Shown in pieces: positions 8,466 to 17,800 of a DNA stretch of 64,000 nt. How positions within the stretch are numbered: position 1 is the stretch's first letter; every line of letters begins with the position of its first letter. The stretch lies in the NCBI GenBank assembly GCA_001769535.1, contig MEOH01000006.1:1-64000 (forward strand), written 5' to 3'. The position numbers were made by a program, and so were the translations under genes. The stretch comes from Bacteroidetes bacterium GWF2_38_335. GTDB lineage: Bacteria > Bacteroidota > Bacteroidia > Bacteroidales > GWF2-38-335. The notes beneath the pieces were generated by a model. It worked only from the letters and a program-made list of their open reading frames with translations, did no database searches and was not told where the DNA came from.

Positions 8466-8738
8466 TCAGCGAATAGAAATTTTTATATCAGAACCGGGAT
8501 AAAATTTAACTTTATAAATACCATTGATCCATTTTCTGTAAAAAACCATATTTTCTTTAAGTGGGCCTGTTCGGGGTTTTTGTTTAAATATCCAGAAATA
8601 GGGGATTTCAATAAATTCGCCAGAAACAGGGCTTTTATCGATTGTTTCAACTGTAACGGAAAAGGCTCGGGGCATACCTGTCCCAAAGTTACTGATTATG
8701 GATGTCCATTTTTCTTTGGGGCAGGTTTTGGTTTTCAT
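8466..8738 (-). CDS. Small hypothetical protein (90 aa)
   Basis: A 90-residue basic protein (MKTKTCPKEKWTSIISNFG...) without signal peptide or membrane segment and rich in aromatic residues (YFWIFKQKP, NMVFYRKW). I do not recognise the family. A competing frame of 67 codons overlaps it, but this one has the more protein-like composition and a clean ATG. It sits between nrdJ and the YebC-family gene on the same strand, 81 bp after the stop of the latter, with a strong hairpin between them, so it is probably transcribed separately. It could be a chance ORF. Confidence 0.45.
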   Translation of the reverse strand: MKTKTCPKEKWTSIISNFGTGMPRAFSVTVETIDKSPVSGEFIEIPYFWIFKQKPRTGPLKENMVFYRKWINGIYKVKFYPGSDIKISIR

Positions 8739-8771
8739 TGTTTAGGGGTTTAGGAATTTTGGAATGTGTTT

Positions 8772-8817
8772 TTTATAAACGTAGAGACACAAAATGTTGT
8801 GTCTCTACGTTTATAAA
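8772..8817 (-). terminator. 21-bp perfect hairpin after the YebC-family gene
   Basis: Bases 8772-8792 and 8797-8817 are exact reverse complements, with loop AATG; the core is GTAGAGACACAA / TTGTGTCTCTAC. The minus-strand arm ends in only a few T residues, so it may be a dispersed palindrome doing terminator duty. It lies 3 bp from the stop codon at 8820. Confidence 0.7.
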
Positions 8818-8819
8818 AT

Positions 8820-9533
8820 TTATTTGATATTGTGAAATACATTTGTCACATCGTCATCTTCTTCGAACCGGCCAAGAAGCTTATCGATTTTTTGCATCTG
8901 TTCTTCATTCAGTTCTTTTGTTTCCATAGGAATTCTTTCAAACTCGGCACTGACCATTTCGTATTCATTTTCCTCAATATATCTTTGGATGCTTCCGAAA
9001 GATTCAAATTCACCATATATATTAATAATGCCTTCTTCGTCTTTAAAAATTTCCTGGGCACCGTAATCAATGAGTTCAAGTTCAAGGTCATCGATATTGA
9101 CGCCGGGTTTTTCATTTACTTTAAAATTGCATTTGTGTTCAAAAAGGTAATCAACACAACCGCTGGTTCCAAGTGCACCATCATATTTTGCAAAATAGGA
9201 GCGGACATTTGCAACTGTTCTTACCGGATTATCGGTGGCGGTTTCAACCAGAATGGCTACTCCGTATGGGCCGTATCCTTCGTAAACAATCTCGCTGTAA
9301 TTTCCCTCATCTTTGTTGGTGGCCTTTTTTATTGCTCTTTCGATGGTATCTTTTGGCATATTGGCTGCCTTGGCATTTTGCAGCAAAATCCTGAATCTGG
9401 AGTTCGATGAAGGATCTGGTCCGCCCGCTTTAATAGCAATGGTTATTTCCTTACCAATTTTGGTAAAGGTTTTGGACATATTGCCCCATCTTTTTAGTTT
9501 TCTTGCTTTCCTGTATTCAAATGCACGTCCCAT
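8820..9533 (-). CDS. yebC: YebC/PmpR family protein
   Basis: A 237-residue cytosolic protein of the YebC/TACO1 family, members of which act as transcriptional regulators or help ribosomes through proline stretches. The N-terminal MGRAFEYRKARKLKRWGNMSKTFTKI is diagnostic, followed by AGGPDPSSNSRFRILLQNAKAANMP and YEGYGPYGVA. The length is normal (about 240). The C-terminus is acidic, as usual (RFEEDDDVTNVFHNIK). The gene stands alone on the minus strand. The choice between a regulatory and a translational role cannot be made from this sequence. Confidence 0.92.
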   Translation of the reverse strand: MGRAFEYRKARKLKRWGNMSKTFTKIGKEITIAIKAGGPDPSSNSRFRILLQNAKAANMPKDTIERAIKKATNKDEGNYSEIVYEGYGPYGVAILVETATDNPVRTVANVRSYFAKYDGALGTSGCVDYLFEHKCNFKVNEKPGVNIDDLELELIDYGAQEIFKDEEGIINIYGEFESFGSIQRYIEENEYEMVSAEFERIPMETKELNEEQMQKIDKLLGRFEEDDDVTNVFHNIK

Positions 9534-9570
9534 ATTGATTATTTTTGAAAAGTTTTTTGATATACCGATA

Positions 9571-9598
9571 AAAAAAGCCGGTTTGATACCGGCTCTTT
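9571..9598 (-). terminator. Terminator of the lipoprotein gene at 9615-10403
   Basis: AGCCGGT (9576-9582) and ACCGGCT (9588-9594) form a stem preceded on the plus strand by A6, which is a T run on the minus strand. Confidence 0.8.
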
Positions 9599-9614
9599 AT
9601 AATGATTTTAACAT

Positions 9615-10403
9615 TTACTGTTTTAATATTCTTTCCTGTGATCCGATTTCAGAAACAGTTGCTCCTGCACCACCATCAATTGCATAGTAATCTTTATTGT
9701 TAATGTCTCTGAACAATTTCATTTCTTTTCCTTTCAGCATTTTGATTTCGTAAACAAATGCATTTTCTCCATTTGCATAATCATTGAAATCGTCATATTT
9801 GTGATTAACGGTTATTAATGGTTGTTCAACACCGTTTATCTCATTTAAAGTAACAGTGGTTTCAGTTTCGGTTGTTTTCTTTGATTCAATAACAACAGAA
9901 ATTCTTTCCTTGTTTTTCCAAAGTTTTTCAACGCTTCCCATGAAGTTCCAGGTTCCTTTTAAGGTTATCAGGGTAACAGTTGTAATGGTTGTGGTTCTTT
10001 CCCAAACATCGGTTACGTTTTCAACCTGTTCGTCAATAATTCTATATTCAAGAATTTCTTCGAAAGTACCATCTTTTTCAAAGGTTACTTTTGACTGAAG
10101 AACTTCTCCGCCATCTTCACTGGCACCTACTGTTACGATGGTGTCATGGTCTGAATTTATAGATTCCGTAGTAATGTCAATGTTTGCACCACTAATAATA
10201 AAATCGGTCTTTGTAGTTACACCTTCCTGATCAAGATAGGTGGTTAAAACTTTATCGCTGTTAATAGTCCATTCACCGGCAACCCTTTGTTTTCTTGATT
10301 GAATTGAAAAGAAGGGATCTTCTTCACCTTTCTTGCAACTGTCAAATACAAAGAGTGTTGAAGTTACTATTAGTGCCAGGAGTAAACTTGATAGTTTTTT
10401 CAT
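9615..10403 (-). CDS. Lipoprotein of unknown function (262 aa)
   Basis: The N-terminus MKKLSSLLLALIVTSTLF leads to a lipobox-like FDSCKK, so it should be a periplasm- or surface-facing lipoprotein. The remainder is beta-rich and very rich in threonine (about residues 130-190: TTTITTVTLITLKGTWNFMG, KTTETETTVTLNEI). It resembles the lipocalin-like lipoproteins common in Bacteroidota, with repeated GEWTI / GTWNF phrases; this assignment is inference. It has its own terminator and a 600-bp upstream repeat region, so it appears monocistronic. Confidence 0.7.
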   Translation of the reverse strand: MKKLSSLLLALIVTSTLFVFDSCKKGEEDPFFSIQSRKQRVAGEWTINSDKVLTTYLDQEGVTTKTDFIISGANIDITTESINSDHDTIVTVGASEDGGEVLQSKVTFEKDGTFEEILEYRIIDEQVENVTDVWERTTTITTVTLITLKGTWNFMGSVEKLWKNKERISVVIESKKTTETETTVTLNEINGVEQPLITVNHKYDDFNDYANGENAFVYEIKMLKGKEMKLFRDINNKDYYAIDGGAGATVSEIGSQERILKQ

Positions 10404-10635
10404 ATTATTTACAGTTTAATTTTAATTTGCTTCAATGTCTGCAAATATAATTAAATTATTAACAATTAGTAAAAAATATTTAAAATTATAGGTGACTTAT
10501 TTATTTTTTGTAAATAAATTGATTGTCAAACTGGTGTTGATGTTAAAGGATTTTGAGTTTTTTTGCAATAGTGTAATGAATGGATTTTTGTGCTTTCATA
10601 ACTTCGTCTGATAAAATACAGGTATAAATTACAAG

Positions 10636-10750
10636 TACGCATAGGGTTCCATTCCACCCTATGCGGTTACAATTTCAGGGCGTTGCCCTTGCTGCATCTG
10701 AGTTTAAGGTCTGAAAGACCGATTTGTAATACCACAGGGTGAAGCATTGT
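10636..10750 (+). repeat. Repeat family A, copy 1
   Basis: Begins TACGCATAGGGTTCC, contains GGGCGTTGCCCTTGC and the hairpin GGTCTGAAAGACC, and ends CCACAGGGTGAAGCATTG. Other copies are at 10768, 56626, 56752 and, inverted, 63726. It is non-coding in every frame over its full length. Confidence 0.85.
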
Positions 10751-10767
10751 GAATTAAAAAAGATTTT

Positions 10768-10887
10768 TACGCATAGGGTTCCATTCCATTCCACCCCATG
10801 CGATTACAATTCCAGGGCGTTGCCCTTGCTGCATCTGAGTTTAAGGTCTGAAAGACCGATTTGTAATACCACAGGGTGAAGCATTGT
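10768..10887 (+). repeat. Repeat family A, copy 2
   Basis: A direct copy of the element at 10636, nearly identical over its 3' two thirds, with a 5-bp expansion (CCATTCCATTCC). It starts 17 bp after copy 1. Confidence 0.85.
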
Positions 10888-10982
10888 AAAAAAATCAATA
10901 TGAACATTTGAAATTAGTATTTTGTTATCATTTTTGGTTGAACTGGTATTTTATTAATAAGTGGTGTTTCGACCAAAATAGT

Positions 10983-10990
10983 TAAATTTG
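10983..10990 (+). promoter_or_regulatory. -7 element before proline dehydrogenase
   Basis: TAAATTTG matches TAnnTTTG and lies 14 bp upstream of the ATG at 11005, which would leave a very short leader. No good -33 box is seen. Confidence 0.4.
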
Positions 10991-11004
10991 TAAAAAAAGA
11001 CAGC

Positions 11005-12168
11005 ATGATTTCTTTCGAAAACACAGAAATTGCTTTCAGGATCAGAACTGATTATGCGCTCAAAAGGGCCCGCATACTTTTTCAGCTTGTATCAAGTAAT
11101 TTTCTTGTGAAAACAGGCAAAGAGCTTACAGCATTCTGTATCGAATTCGGGATTCCTGTAAATTGGATCATCAAACCAACCATTTTTAGTCATTTTTGTG
11201 GTGGCGAGAACCTTACCGAATGTGTTTCGGCGGTGAAATCCCTTGCCGATTACAAGGTTAAATCAATTCTTGATTTTTCGGTTGAAGGAAAGGAAAGCGA
11301 AGCGGATATTTCAGCTGCAATGGAGGAAACGCTCAGATCCATTCAAAATGCTTCAGGCAACAACAACATTCCTTTTGCAGTTTTTAAACCCACTGCTTTC
11401 TGCAAAAAATCATTACTGGAGAAAATTTCTTCCGGTATCCTTTTAAGTGATGATGAAAATAATCAAGCCAGCCTTTTTGAAAGGCGCATTGAAATTTTAT
11501 GTGAAACGGCATCTAAAAACAATGTTCCTGTGTTGATTGATGCCGAGGATTATTGTTTTCAGGAAGCCATTGACCGGGTTGTGGAAAAAATGATGATGAA
11601 ATATAACAGGGAAAAGGCTGTGGTATTTAATACCTTGCAGATGTACCGGAAAGACAGGATTTTGTTTTTGAAAAAATCAATTGAACATGCCCGGGGAAAC
11701 AAATATTTTGCCGGTTTTAAATTTGTCAGGGGGGCATACATGGAAAGGGAAAGAGACCGTGCCCAAAAACTTGGATACCCATCGCCAATTCATGACACAA
11801 AAGCCGATACCGACAGCGCATACAATCTTGCTCTTAAAATTGCTTTTGATCACCTTGATTTTGTTTCTATATTTGCAGGTACGCACAATGAAGAAAGTTG
11901 CAGGTATCTTTGTGCGCTAATGAAGGAGAAAGGAATTGAAAACGCACATCCGAAAATATTCTTTTCCCAGCTATACGGAATGAGCGACCATATCAGCTTT
12001 AACCTGGCTCATCTTGGCTACAATGTTGCCAAATACGTTCCTTATGGTCCGGTTAAACATGTCCTGCCCTACCTAATACGCAGGGCCGAAGAAAACACTT
12101 CGGTAAAGGGACAAACAGGAAGGGAGCTGGGAATGATACTGACAGAAATGAAAAGAAGAAAAAAATAA
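11005..12168 (+). CDS. Proline dehydrogenase, monofunctional
   Basis: A 387-residue FAD enzyme that oxidises L-proline to pyrroline-5-carboxylate and passes electrons to the quinone pool at the membrane. The TIM-barrel landmarks are visible: VLIDAEDYCFQ (about 174-184), FNTLQMYRKDR, KFVRGAYMERERDRA, SIFAGTHNEES, SQLYGMSDHISF and the C-terminal PYLIRRAEENTS substrate-binding motif. It lacks the P5C dehydrogenase domain of bifunctional PutA, as usual in Bacteroidota. A small membrane protein follows 12 bp downstream, so it may head an operon. Confidence 0.93.
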   Translation: MISFENTEIAFRIRTDYALKRARILFQLVSSNFLVKTGKELTAFCIEFGIPVNWIIKPTIFSHFCGGENLTECVSAVKSLADYKVKSILDFSVEGKESEADISAAMEETLRSIQNASGNNNIPFAVFKPTAFCKKSLLEKISSGILLSDDENNQASLFERRIEILCETASKNNVPVLIDAEDYCFQEAIDRVVEKMMMKYNREKAVVFNTLQMYRKDRILFLKKSIEHARGNKYFAGFKFVRGAYMERERDRAQKLGYPSPIHDTKADTDSAYNLALKIAFDHLDFVSIFAGTHNEESCRYLCALMKEKGIENAHPKIFFSQLYGMSDHISFNLAHLGYNVAKYVPYGPVKHVLPYLIRRAEENTSVKGQTGRELGMILTEMKRRKK

Positions 12169-12180
12169 AATATTGTAAAT

Positions 12181-12645
12181 ATGACAATCGAAAACAGAAA
12201 AAGTATTATCAGGTGGAAATTAAACAGGTTTATTATGGCAGTGGTTGCATTGTTACTTGTTTCACTTGTTGTGACAAATTTTATTAAATCTCCTTTTGAA
12301 TCGGTTTCAAAGGTCGGATTGGTTTTTATTTTTATTTCACCTTATTTATTTTATTATATTTTGTTTTTCGCCAGAAATGTTAATTACGTGAAAATTGACA
12401 TTACACCCGAAGGTGTTTTTGTGAAATACAGCTCGCTGTTCCCGGGTTCAGTTCGCAGAGCCATTGAAATCAAGGGTGGTTCATTTTATAAAGCTGAATT
12501 TACCACTTCTTTACTTGGATTACGGCGCAACATGGTTTTATATCAAAAAACAAAAAGCGGTGTGGCAAAATATCCTCCGATAAACATAACCGGTTTAAAC
12601 GAAAAGGATTTTGACAAACTTGTTTCCTTGTTCAAAGCACAATAA
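12181..12645 (+). CDS. Small membrane protein with two N-terminal TM segments
   Basis: A 154-residue protein with hydrophobic segments at about 17-34 and 44-63. A soluble C-terminal part follows (DITPEGVFVKYSSLFPGSVRRAIEIKGG) that resembles the PH-like domains of bacterial membrane proteins; this is only a structural impression. Its stop codon abuts the ATG of the YidD-like gene (TAA|ATG), implying translational coupling and a shared role with it. Function unknown. Confidence 0.7.
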   Translation: MTIENRKSIIRWKLNRFIMAVVALLLVSLVVTNFIKSPFESVSKVGLVFIFISPYLFYYILFFARNVNYVKIDITPEGVFVKYSSLFPGSVRRAIEIKGGSFYKAEFTTSLLGLRRNMVLYQKTKSGVAKYPPINITGLNEKDFDKLVSLFKAQ

Positions 12646-13116
12646 ATGAAAAGCTCCGGCCTGATTTTTCTTATCATTATTCTTTCTGTTTCACATTTGA
12701 CAGCGCAGAATTCTGTTTCAGATCTTCAACTGCTGAAAAATGCAGATTTTGAAAACAAGAAATTTGAAAGAAAAAAAACAGAATGGATGTTTAAGGATGC
12801 CCCCAACGGGTTTGTTAAGTACAATCCTGTTAGTCTGATGCTTGGAGGAATGATGTTTTTTTATCAATCCTCAATTTCTCCCCAGTTCTTTGCGAATTGC
12901 CTGTATAATCCAACCTGTTCTGAATTTTCAAAAAAACTGGTTAAACGTTATGGGATTTTTAAGGGCGTTTTTCTCACTGCAGATCGGCTTACCCGATGCA
13001 ACAGCTTTTCGGCCCGCAATATTGCTCCCGGAAAAAAGGACCGGGTTTCGGGAAAGGTGAATGAAACTCCGGATATTTACAAATCTAAAAGCAAAAAATC
13101 ATATACTAACAGGTGA
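12646..13116 (+). CDS. Exported YidD-like protein
   Basis: The 156-residue protein contains the YidD (PF01809) signature: FYQSSISPQFFANCLYNPTC then SEFSKKLVKRYGIFKG and RLTRCN, with cysteines C85, C91 and C118. Canonical YidD is about 70-90 residues, cytosolic and membrane-associated, and aids YidC-dependent insertion. This one differs by having a signal peptide (MKSSGLIFLIIILSVSHLTAQ), a 40-residue spacer and a basic tail. The domain should therefore sit in the periplasm or be anchored there. It is coupled to the upstream membrane protein and followed 4 bp later by a TPR/membrane gene. Its job in this setting is unknown. Confidence 0.75.
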   Translation: MKSSGLIFLIIILSVSHLTAQNSVSDLQLLKNADFENKKFERKKTEWMFKDAPNGFVKYNPVSLMLGGMMFFYQSSISPQFFANCLYNPTCSEFSKKLVKRYGIFKGVFLTADRLTRCNSFSARNIAPGKKDRVSGKVNETPDIYKSKSKKSYTNR

Positions 13117-13120
13117 TCCG

Positions 13121-13966
13121 ATGAAAATCAGGGTATTGCTTTTATTGTTGTTTTCCCGCTTTCTGCTTTGTGCTCAGGAAAACTGTCCTGATTTTTTATT
13201 TGTAAACCATCTTGTTAATTTGCGCGATTACAGGCTTGCACTGGAAGTTCTAAAGGAAAAGAACAGTTCGTGTGGGCTGACAGACTCGGTTAATTTCCTA
13301 AAAGCAGTTTGCCATTATAACCTGAAAGAGTTTGAACATTCAACAAGTTATTTTAGTAAAATAGGAAGAAATTCAAATCTATATAATGCTTCTGTTTTTT
13401 ATTCATCAGATAATTATATTACACTAAAAAAGTATGACCAGTCTTTGTTGCTTCTTGAAAATTACACCAGCAACAGTCTTAAAATGAATGAACTGGCCCG
13501 GTTTGAACTGGCGGGAATATCACTTCTTGAGCGCAATCCCGCGGGTTTTGAAAAGTACCGACAGGAATTTACCGGCTTGCATGAAGATTTTTCAAATGAA
13601 GAAAAAATTCTGACCGAATGCCATACCCGGTTTCTGGAGTTTAAGCCAAAATCGAAGCTGGCTGCCGGAGTATTATCTGCTCTGATTCCGGGTGCCGGAA
13701 AAGCCTATTCGGGAAAATGGGGCGAGGGATTGTCGGCGTTTTTTATTGTCGGTACCCTTGGTCTTGTTACTGCCGAAAATTATTTTAAAAGAGGAATTGA
13801 TAACCCTAAGACCATTATTGCGGGTGGATTTTTTACGGTTTTTTATGTGGGAAACATCTGGGGCAGTGTTCTTAGTATTGAAAGATACAGAAATGATTTT
13901 TATGAATCGCAGGATAATATTATCAGGGCTTCTCTGCATATTCCTCTTAGCAGGATTTTCAGGTAG
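13121..13966 (+). CDS. Exported TPR-like protein with C-terminal membrane segments (paralogue 1)
   Basis: The start at 13121 is chosen because it yields a signal peptide (MKIRVLLLLLFSRFLLCAQ) 4 bp after the preceding stop; the frame is open further upstream. Residues 25-165 look like degenerate TPR helices (FLKAVCHYNLKEFEHSTSYFSKI). About 195-265 is a hydrophobic glycine-rich region (LSALIPGAGKAYSGKWGEG, then FFIVGTLGLVTAENY) resembling DUF5683-type domains. The next gene encodes the same architecture. Probable membrane-bound partner of the YidD-like protein; function unknown. Confidence 0.7.
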   Translation: MKIRVLLLLLFSRFLLCAQENCPDFLFVNHLVNLRDYRLALEVLKEKNSSCGLTDSVNFLKAVCHYNLKEFEHSTSYFSKIGRNSNLYNASVFYSSDNYITLKKYDQSLLLLENYTSNSLKMNELARFELAGISLLERNPAGFEKYRQEFTGLHEDFSNEEKILTECHTRFLEFKPKSKLAAGVLSALIPGAGKAYSGKWGEGLSAFFIVGTLGLVTAENYFKRGIDNPKTIIAGGFFTVFYVGNIWGSVLSIERYRNDFYESQDNIIRASLHIPLSRIFR

Positions 13967-14765
13967 GGCTCAAAAATATTCTATTTCAAAAGCCGACAGC
14001 TTGTTTGCTGCCGGAAGGGATTCTGCTGCTTTGTTGCAATACGAGGCCTGTTGTTTTTACGGGAGTTCAAAAAGTGAAAAAACCACTGCTCTTTTTAATA
14101 AATCTCTGGTATATAAAAAACTCGGTTATTATGAGCAATCAGTTTTTACGCTGAAAAGACTGCTGAAGTTTAACCCCGAAGTAAATCTGAAAACGGAAAT
14201 ATATTATGAACTGGCACTGAATCAATATCTTGGCGGTTTGTTTGGTGAATCTTTAATTTCAGTTGATTCATTGAGAATATTTGAAAATAACAATCTTTCT
14301 GAAGAAGCAAGTCTGATTGAAATTTTTGCTCTTAATGAATTGGGCGGGTATGTGAAATCGTCAAAACTTGCGGAAGAATTTGTGAATCGCTTTATTCCGG
14401 ACAAACAAAAGGACTCAGTGATGCTGGCTGTAAAAGCGCATTGGAATGAAAAAAACTTTCCCCGTTTAAAAAACCAAAAAACAGCAATGATCCTTTCAAG
14501 GATTGTTCCGGGCAGTGGACAAATTTATGCGGGATATACATTTGAAGGAGTTTTCAATTTGCTGCTTCAGTCGGCCTGTTTAACTTATGGAATATTTGAA
14601 TTTTGGCATGGATACTACCTTACCGGATATGTGGGCGGAATATCCCTGTTTACAAAATTTTATATTGGTGGTCCCGGTCGTGCCCGTTTTTTAGTACAGA
14701 AAACAAATTACCGAAGGACTAAATCATTTAATGACAGGGCAGTAGATCTGCTAATTAGAAAATAA
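13902..14765 (+). CDS. Exported TPR-like protein with C-terminal membrane segments (paralogue 2)
   Basis: The start at 13902 gives a clean signal peptide (MNRRIILSGLLCIFLLAGFSGRAQ), so the first 65 bp overlap the end of the previous gene in another frame. The TPR-like middle (ADSLFAAGRDSAALLQYEAC; SVFTLKRLLKFNPEVNLKTE) is followed by LSRIVPGSGQIYAGYTFEG and hydrophobic segments. This matches paralogue 1 in order and in the PG[AS]GxxYxGxxxEG motif. ATG at 13893 is an alternative start. The sensor kinase gene follows 75 bp later. Confidence 0.72.
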   Translation: MNRRIILSGLLCIFLLAGFSGRAQKYSISKADSLFAAGRDSAALLQYEACCFYGSSKSEKTTALFNKSLVYKKLGYYEQSVFTLKRLLKFNPEVNLKTEIYYELALNQYLGGLFGESLISVDSLRIFENNNLSEEASLIEIFALNELGGYVKSSKLAEEFVNRFIPDKQKDSVMLAVKAHWNEKNFPRLKNQKTAMILSRIVPGSGQIYAGYTFEGVFNLLLQSACLTYGIFEFWHGYYLTGYVGGISLFTKFYIGGPGRARFLVQKTNYRRTKSFNDRAVDLLIRK

Positions 14766-14812
14766 ACTAAAATGTTGCACAAATTGGTTTTAAAAAGTGC
14801 AGATAATTTTCC

Positions 14813-14820
14813 TATCTTTA
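14813..14820 (+). promoter_or_regulatory. Possible -7 element before the sensor kinase
   Basis: TATCTTTA differs by one base from TAnnTTTG and lies 20 bp upstream of the ATG at 14841. It argues for that start rather than the in-frame ATG at 14772. Confidence 0.35.
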
Positions 14821-14840
14821 GAGCAGTAAAAAGAATAAAA

Positions 14841-17800
14841 ATGACAGTCAATGCCCGAAAATATTTATTGCTGCTTTTTATTTGTCTGGTTACATTAGCA
14901 GCAAATGCGCAGATTAATTTAGGCAATATCAAAGTTCAAAAGATTTCTTCTGAAAACAAAAAACTTGTAAAGGGACTTTCCCAGAATTCTATTTATTGCA
15001 TACTTCAGGACAGCAAAGGGTATATGTGGTTTGGCACATGGGACGGACTGAATATGTATGATGGCTATAATTTCAGGGTGTTTAAAGCAGGAATGACTGA
15101 AGCGTATGCAAAGCTGTCGAATCAAACAATCCAATCACTCTTTGAAGACAATGAGGGATTGATTTGGGTGGGAACAAGCAAAGGGATAAACAGTTATAAC
15201 AGAAAGACAGGAAAATTCAACTCGAAATTCAGCATCGGAAATAATGATCGGGATCTGCTTAAAGATACCATCTGGTGCATTAATCAGGATAACAAGGGAT
15301 ATATTTGGCTGGGTACAAATTTTGGTCTGCTCAGACTCAATAAGAAAGGAGGGGAATTATCCAGGATCATCCATAGTGATAATGATCCAAACTCTCTTAA
15401 AGACAATTCCGTTTTATGTATTTTTAAAGATAATACAGGGATATTTTGGATTGGATCAGAAAATGGATTAGACCGGTTTGATCCCGAAAAAATGAAAATT
15501 TCTTCTTATACCGATGTTCCTGAAAAAAATTACAGTCTGAAAAATATTGCCGTCAAATCAATTTGCGAAGACGACAATGGGTTTATTTGGGTGGGAACAA
15601 GCAAAGGATTGTATAAGCTACACAAAGAAAACGGAATAGTCGAAAAATACTCAGTCAGTGAAGGAAATATTAATGGTTTGTCAAATGACAACATCAGTTC
15701 ATTGGCCTTTGATCCCAGAAATTATTTGTGGATTGGAACCCGGGGAGGAGGGGTGAATATTCTGGATTTAAACACACAGTCTTTTTTGTTTCTGAACAGA
15801 GACTCAAAAGAAAATGTGCCTTCCGGGAATTTTATCAGTTCAATTTTTATTGATCATGCCGGAATTGTTTGGGTTGGAACAGATTTTAGCGGAGTAAGCA
15901 AAGTGGATATTGATGCTTTCAGGTTTGTACATTTTAAAAAGGCAAATGACGAAACAGGATTGAACTCTGAAGTAGCATGGGGTTTGTGCGAGGATAAACA
16001 GGGAAAAATATGGATATGTACTGATGCGGGAATGAATATTTTTGACAGAAAAACGCTTCGTTTTGAGACGCTTAAAAAAATTCCGGGAAACTCAAATTCT
16101 CTTGCCAGCAATAGTGCAAGGTTTGCGATGTGCGATTCAAAGGGAAACATCTGGATTGGAACATTTGACAATGGACTTGATAAGTATATTCCTTCTGAAA
16201 AAAGATTTATCCATTATAATATATGGTCTTCTGAAACGGCAAAAATCAACAACAACACCATCTGGTGTGTCTATGAATGCAGTAAAGGTTATATCTGGAT
16301 TGGAACAAACAATGGGTTTCACAGGCTCGATCCCGAAAGCAATAAAATCAAAACTTGGGTAAATGACCCCGAAAACCCAAAAAGTCTGAGCAACAATACG
16401 GTGTTTGGGGTTTATGAGGATGAGAGCGGTATTCTTTGGCTTTCGACCTACAAAGGGGTAAATAAACTTGATCCGAAAACAGGCATGATAGACCGAATAG
16501 TCAAAGGAAAAGCCGGAAAAAAATCGTTTGAGCTTGAAGGAGTTTTTGCAGTTTACAAAAGTGCCGATGGATTATTTTGGTTTTCAACCATAGGCGGTGG
16601 TCTGGTGAAATATGATCCTCAGAAAAATCTGTATCAGATTTATGATGAAAAAAACGGACTTTCGAACAATGTGGTGTATTGCACTTTGGATGATGGACTT
16701 GGCAACCTTTGGCTTACAACAAATTATGGTGTTTCAAAGTTCAATATGAAAAGCGAAACATTTTTGAATTATGATGCAGAAGACGGCATTCAAAGTAATG
16801 AGTTTAACGGAGGATCTTACCTGATTACCCATGACGGATATTTTGTGATCGGCGGTATGGGCGGGTTCAATATTTTTAATCCCAAAAATGTCAGAAAAAA
16901 CCTTAAAATTCCGCCCATTGTTATAACCTCCGTAAAAGTCTTTAATGAAGAAATTCCACTTGAGGTCAATGATGGAAGTGTGATAGAACTGTCATATGAT
17001 CAGAATTTTATCTCTTTTGAGTTTTCGGCCCTCGATTTTACCAATCCGGTAAAAAACAAGTATGCATACAGGCTTTCAGGTGTTGATAATGATTGGAAAT
17101 ACTGCAATGCCGAGCGCAGGTTTGCCGAATATAAACAGCTTGACCCGGGCACTTATACACTTACAATTATCGGATCAAACAATGACGGTGTTTGGAACAG
17201 AGATGGTATTTCGGTTACCATAATCATTGAGCCGCCCTGGTGGCAGTCGTGGACTTTCAGGATTCTGTTTTTCGGCGGACTGTCGATTATTGTTTTCTTT
17301 ATTTTGTATAGCAGATACCTGGGTTTGAAACGCAAACATGAGATGGAACTTAAGGTGCTCGAAATTGAAAAGCAATTGTTTGATCACGAGAAAATGGCTT
17401 TGCGTTTGCAAATGAACCCGCATTTTATTTTCAATACCCTTAATTCAATACAGTATTTTATTCTTCAGAATGATAAATTATCATCAAACCGATATTTGTC
17501 AATGTTTTCAAAATTGATGCGAATTACCCTTGACAATTCCCAGTATAATACCATTTCGCTTCAGGATGAACTCAGTGCGCTTCAGTTATATGTTGAGCTG
17601 GAATCGCTGAGGTTTGAAGAGCGTTTCGATTTTAAATTTATCATTGATAAATCACTTGAACTGCCTGATATTAAAATTCCGTCGATGATTTTGCAACCCT
17701 ATGTGGAAAATGCCATCAAGCACGGATTGATGAACAAAAGCGCCAGGGGTATGCTGACTATTGAAATTAAAAATGACAACAATAAATTGATTTGCATTGT

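Larger units (their letters stand above)
10404..11004. other. Gene-free 600 bp holding repeat family A and the next promoter
   Basis: No gene is seen. The middle contains two direct copies of repeat family A (10636-10887). The right end carries a -7 box for proline dehydrogenase. Confidence 0.7.
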
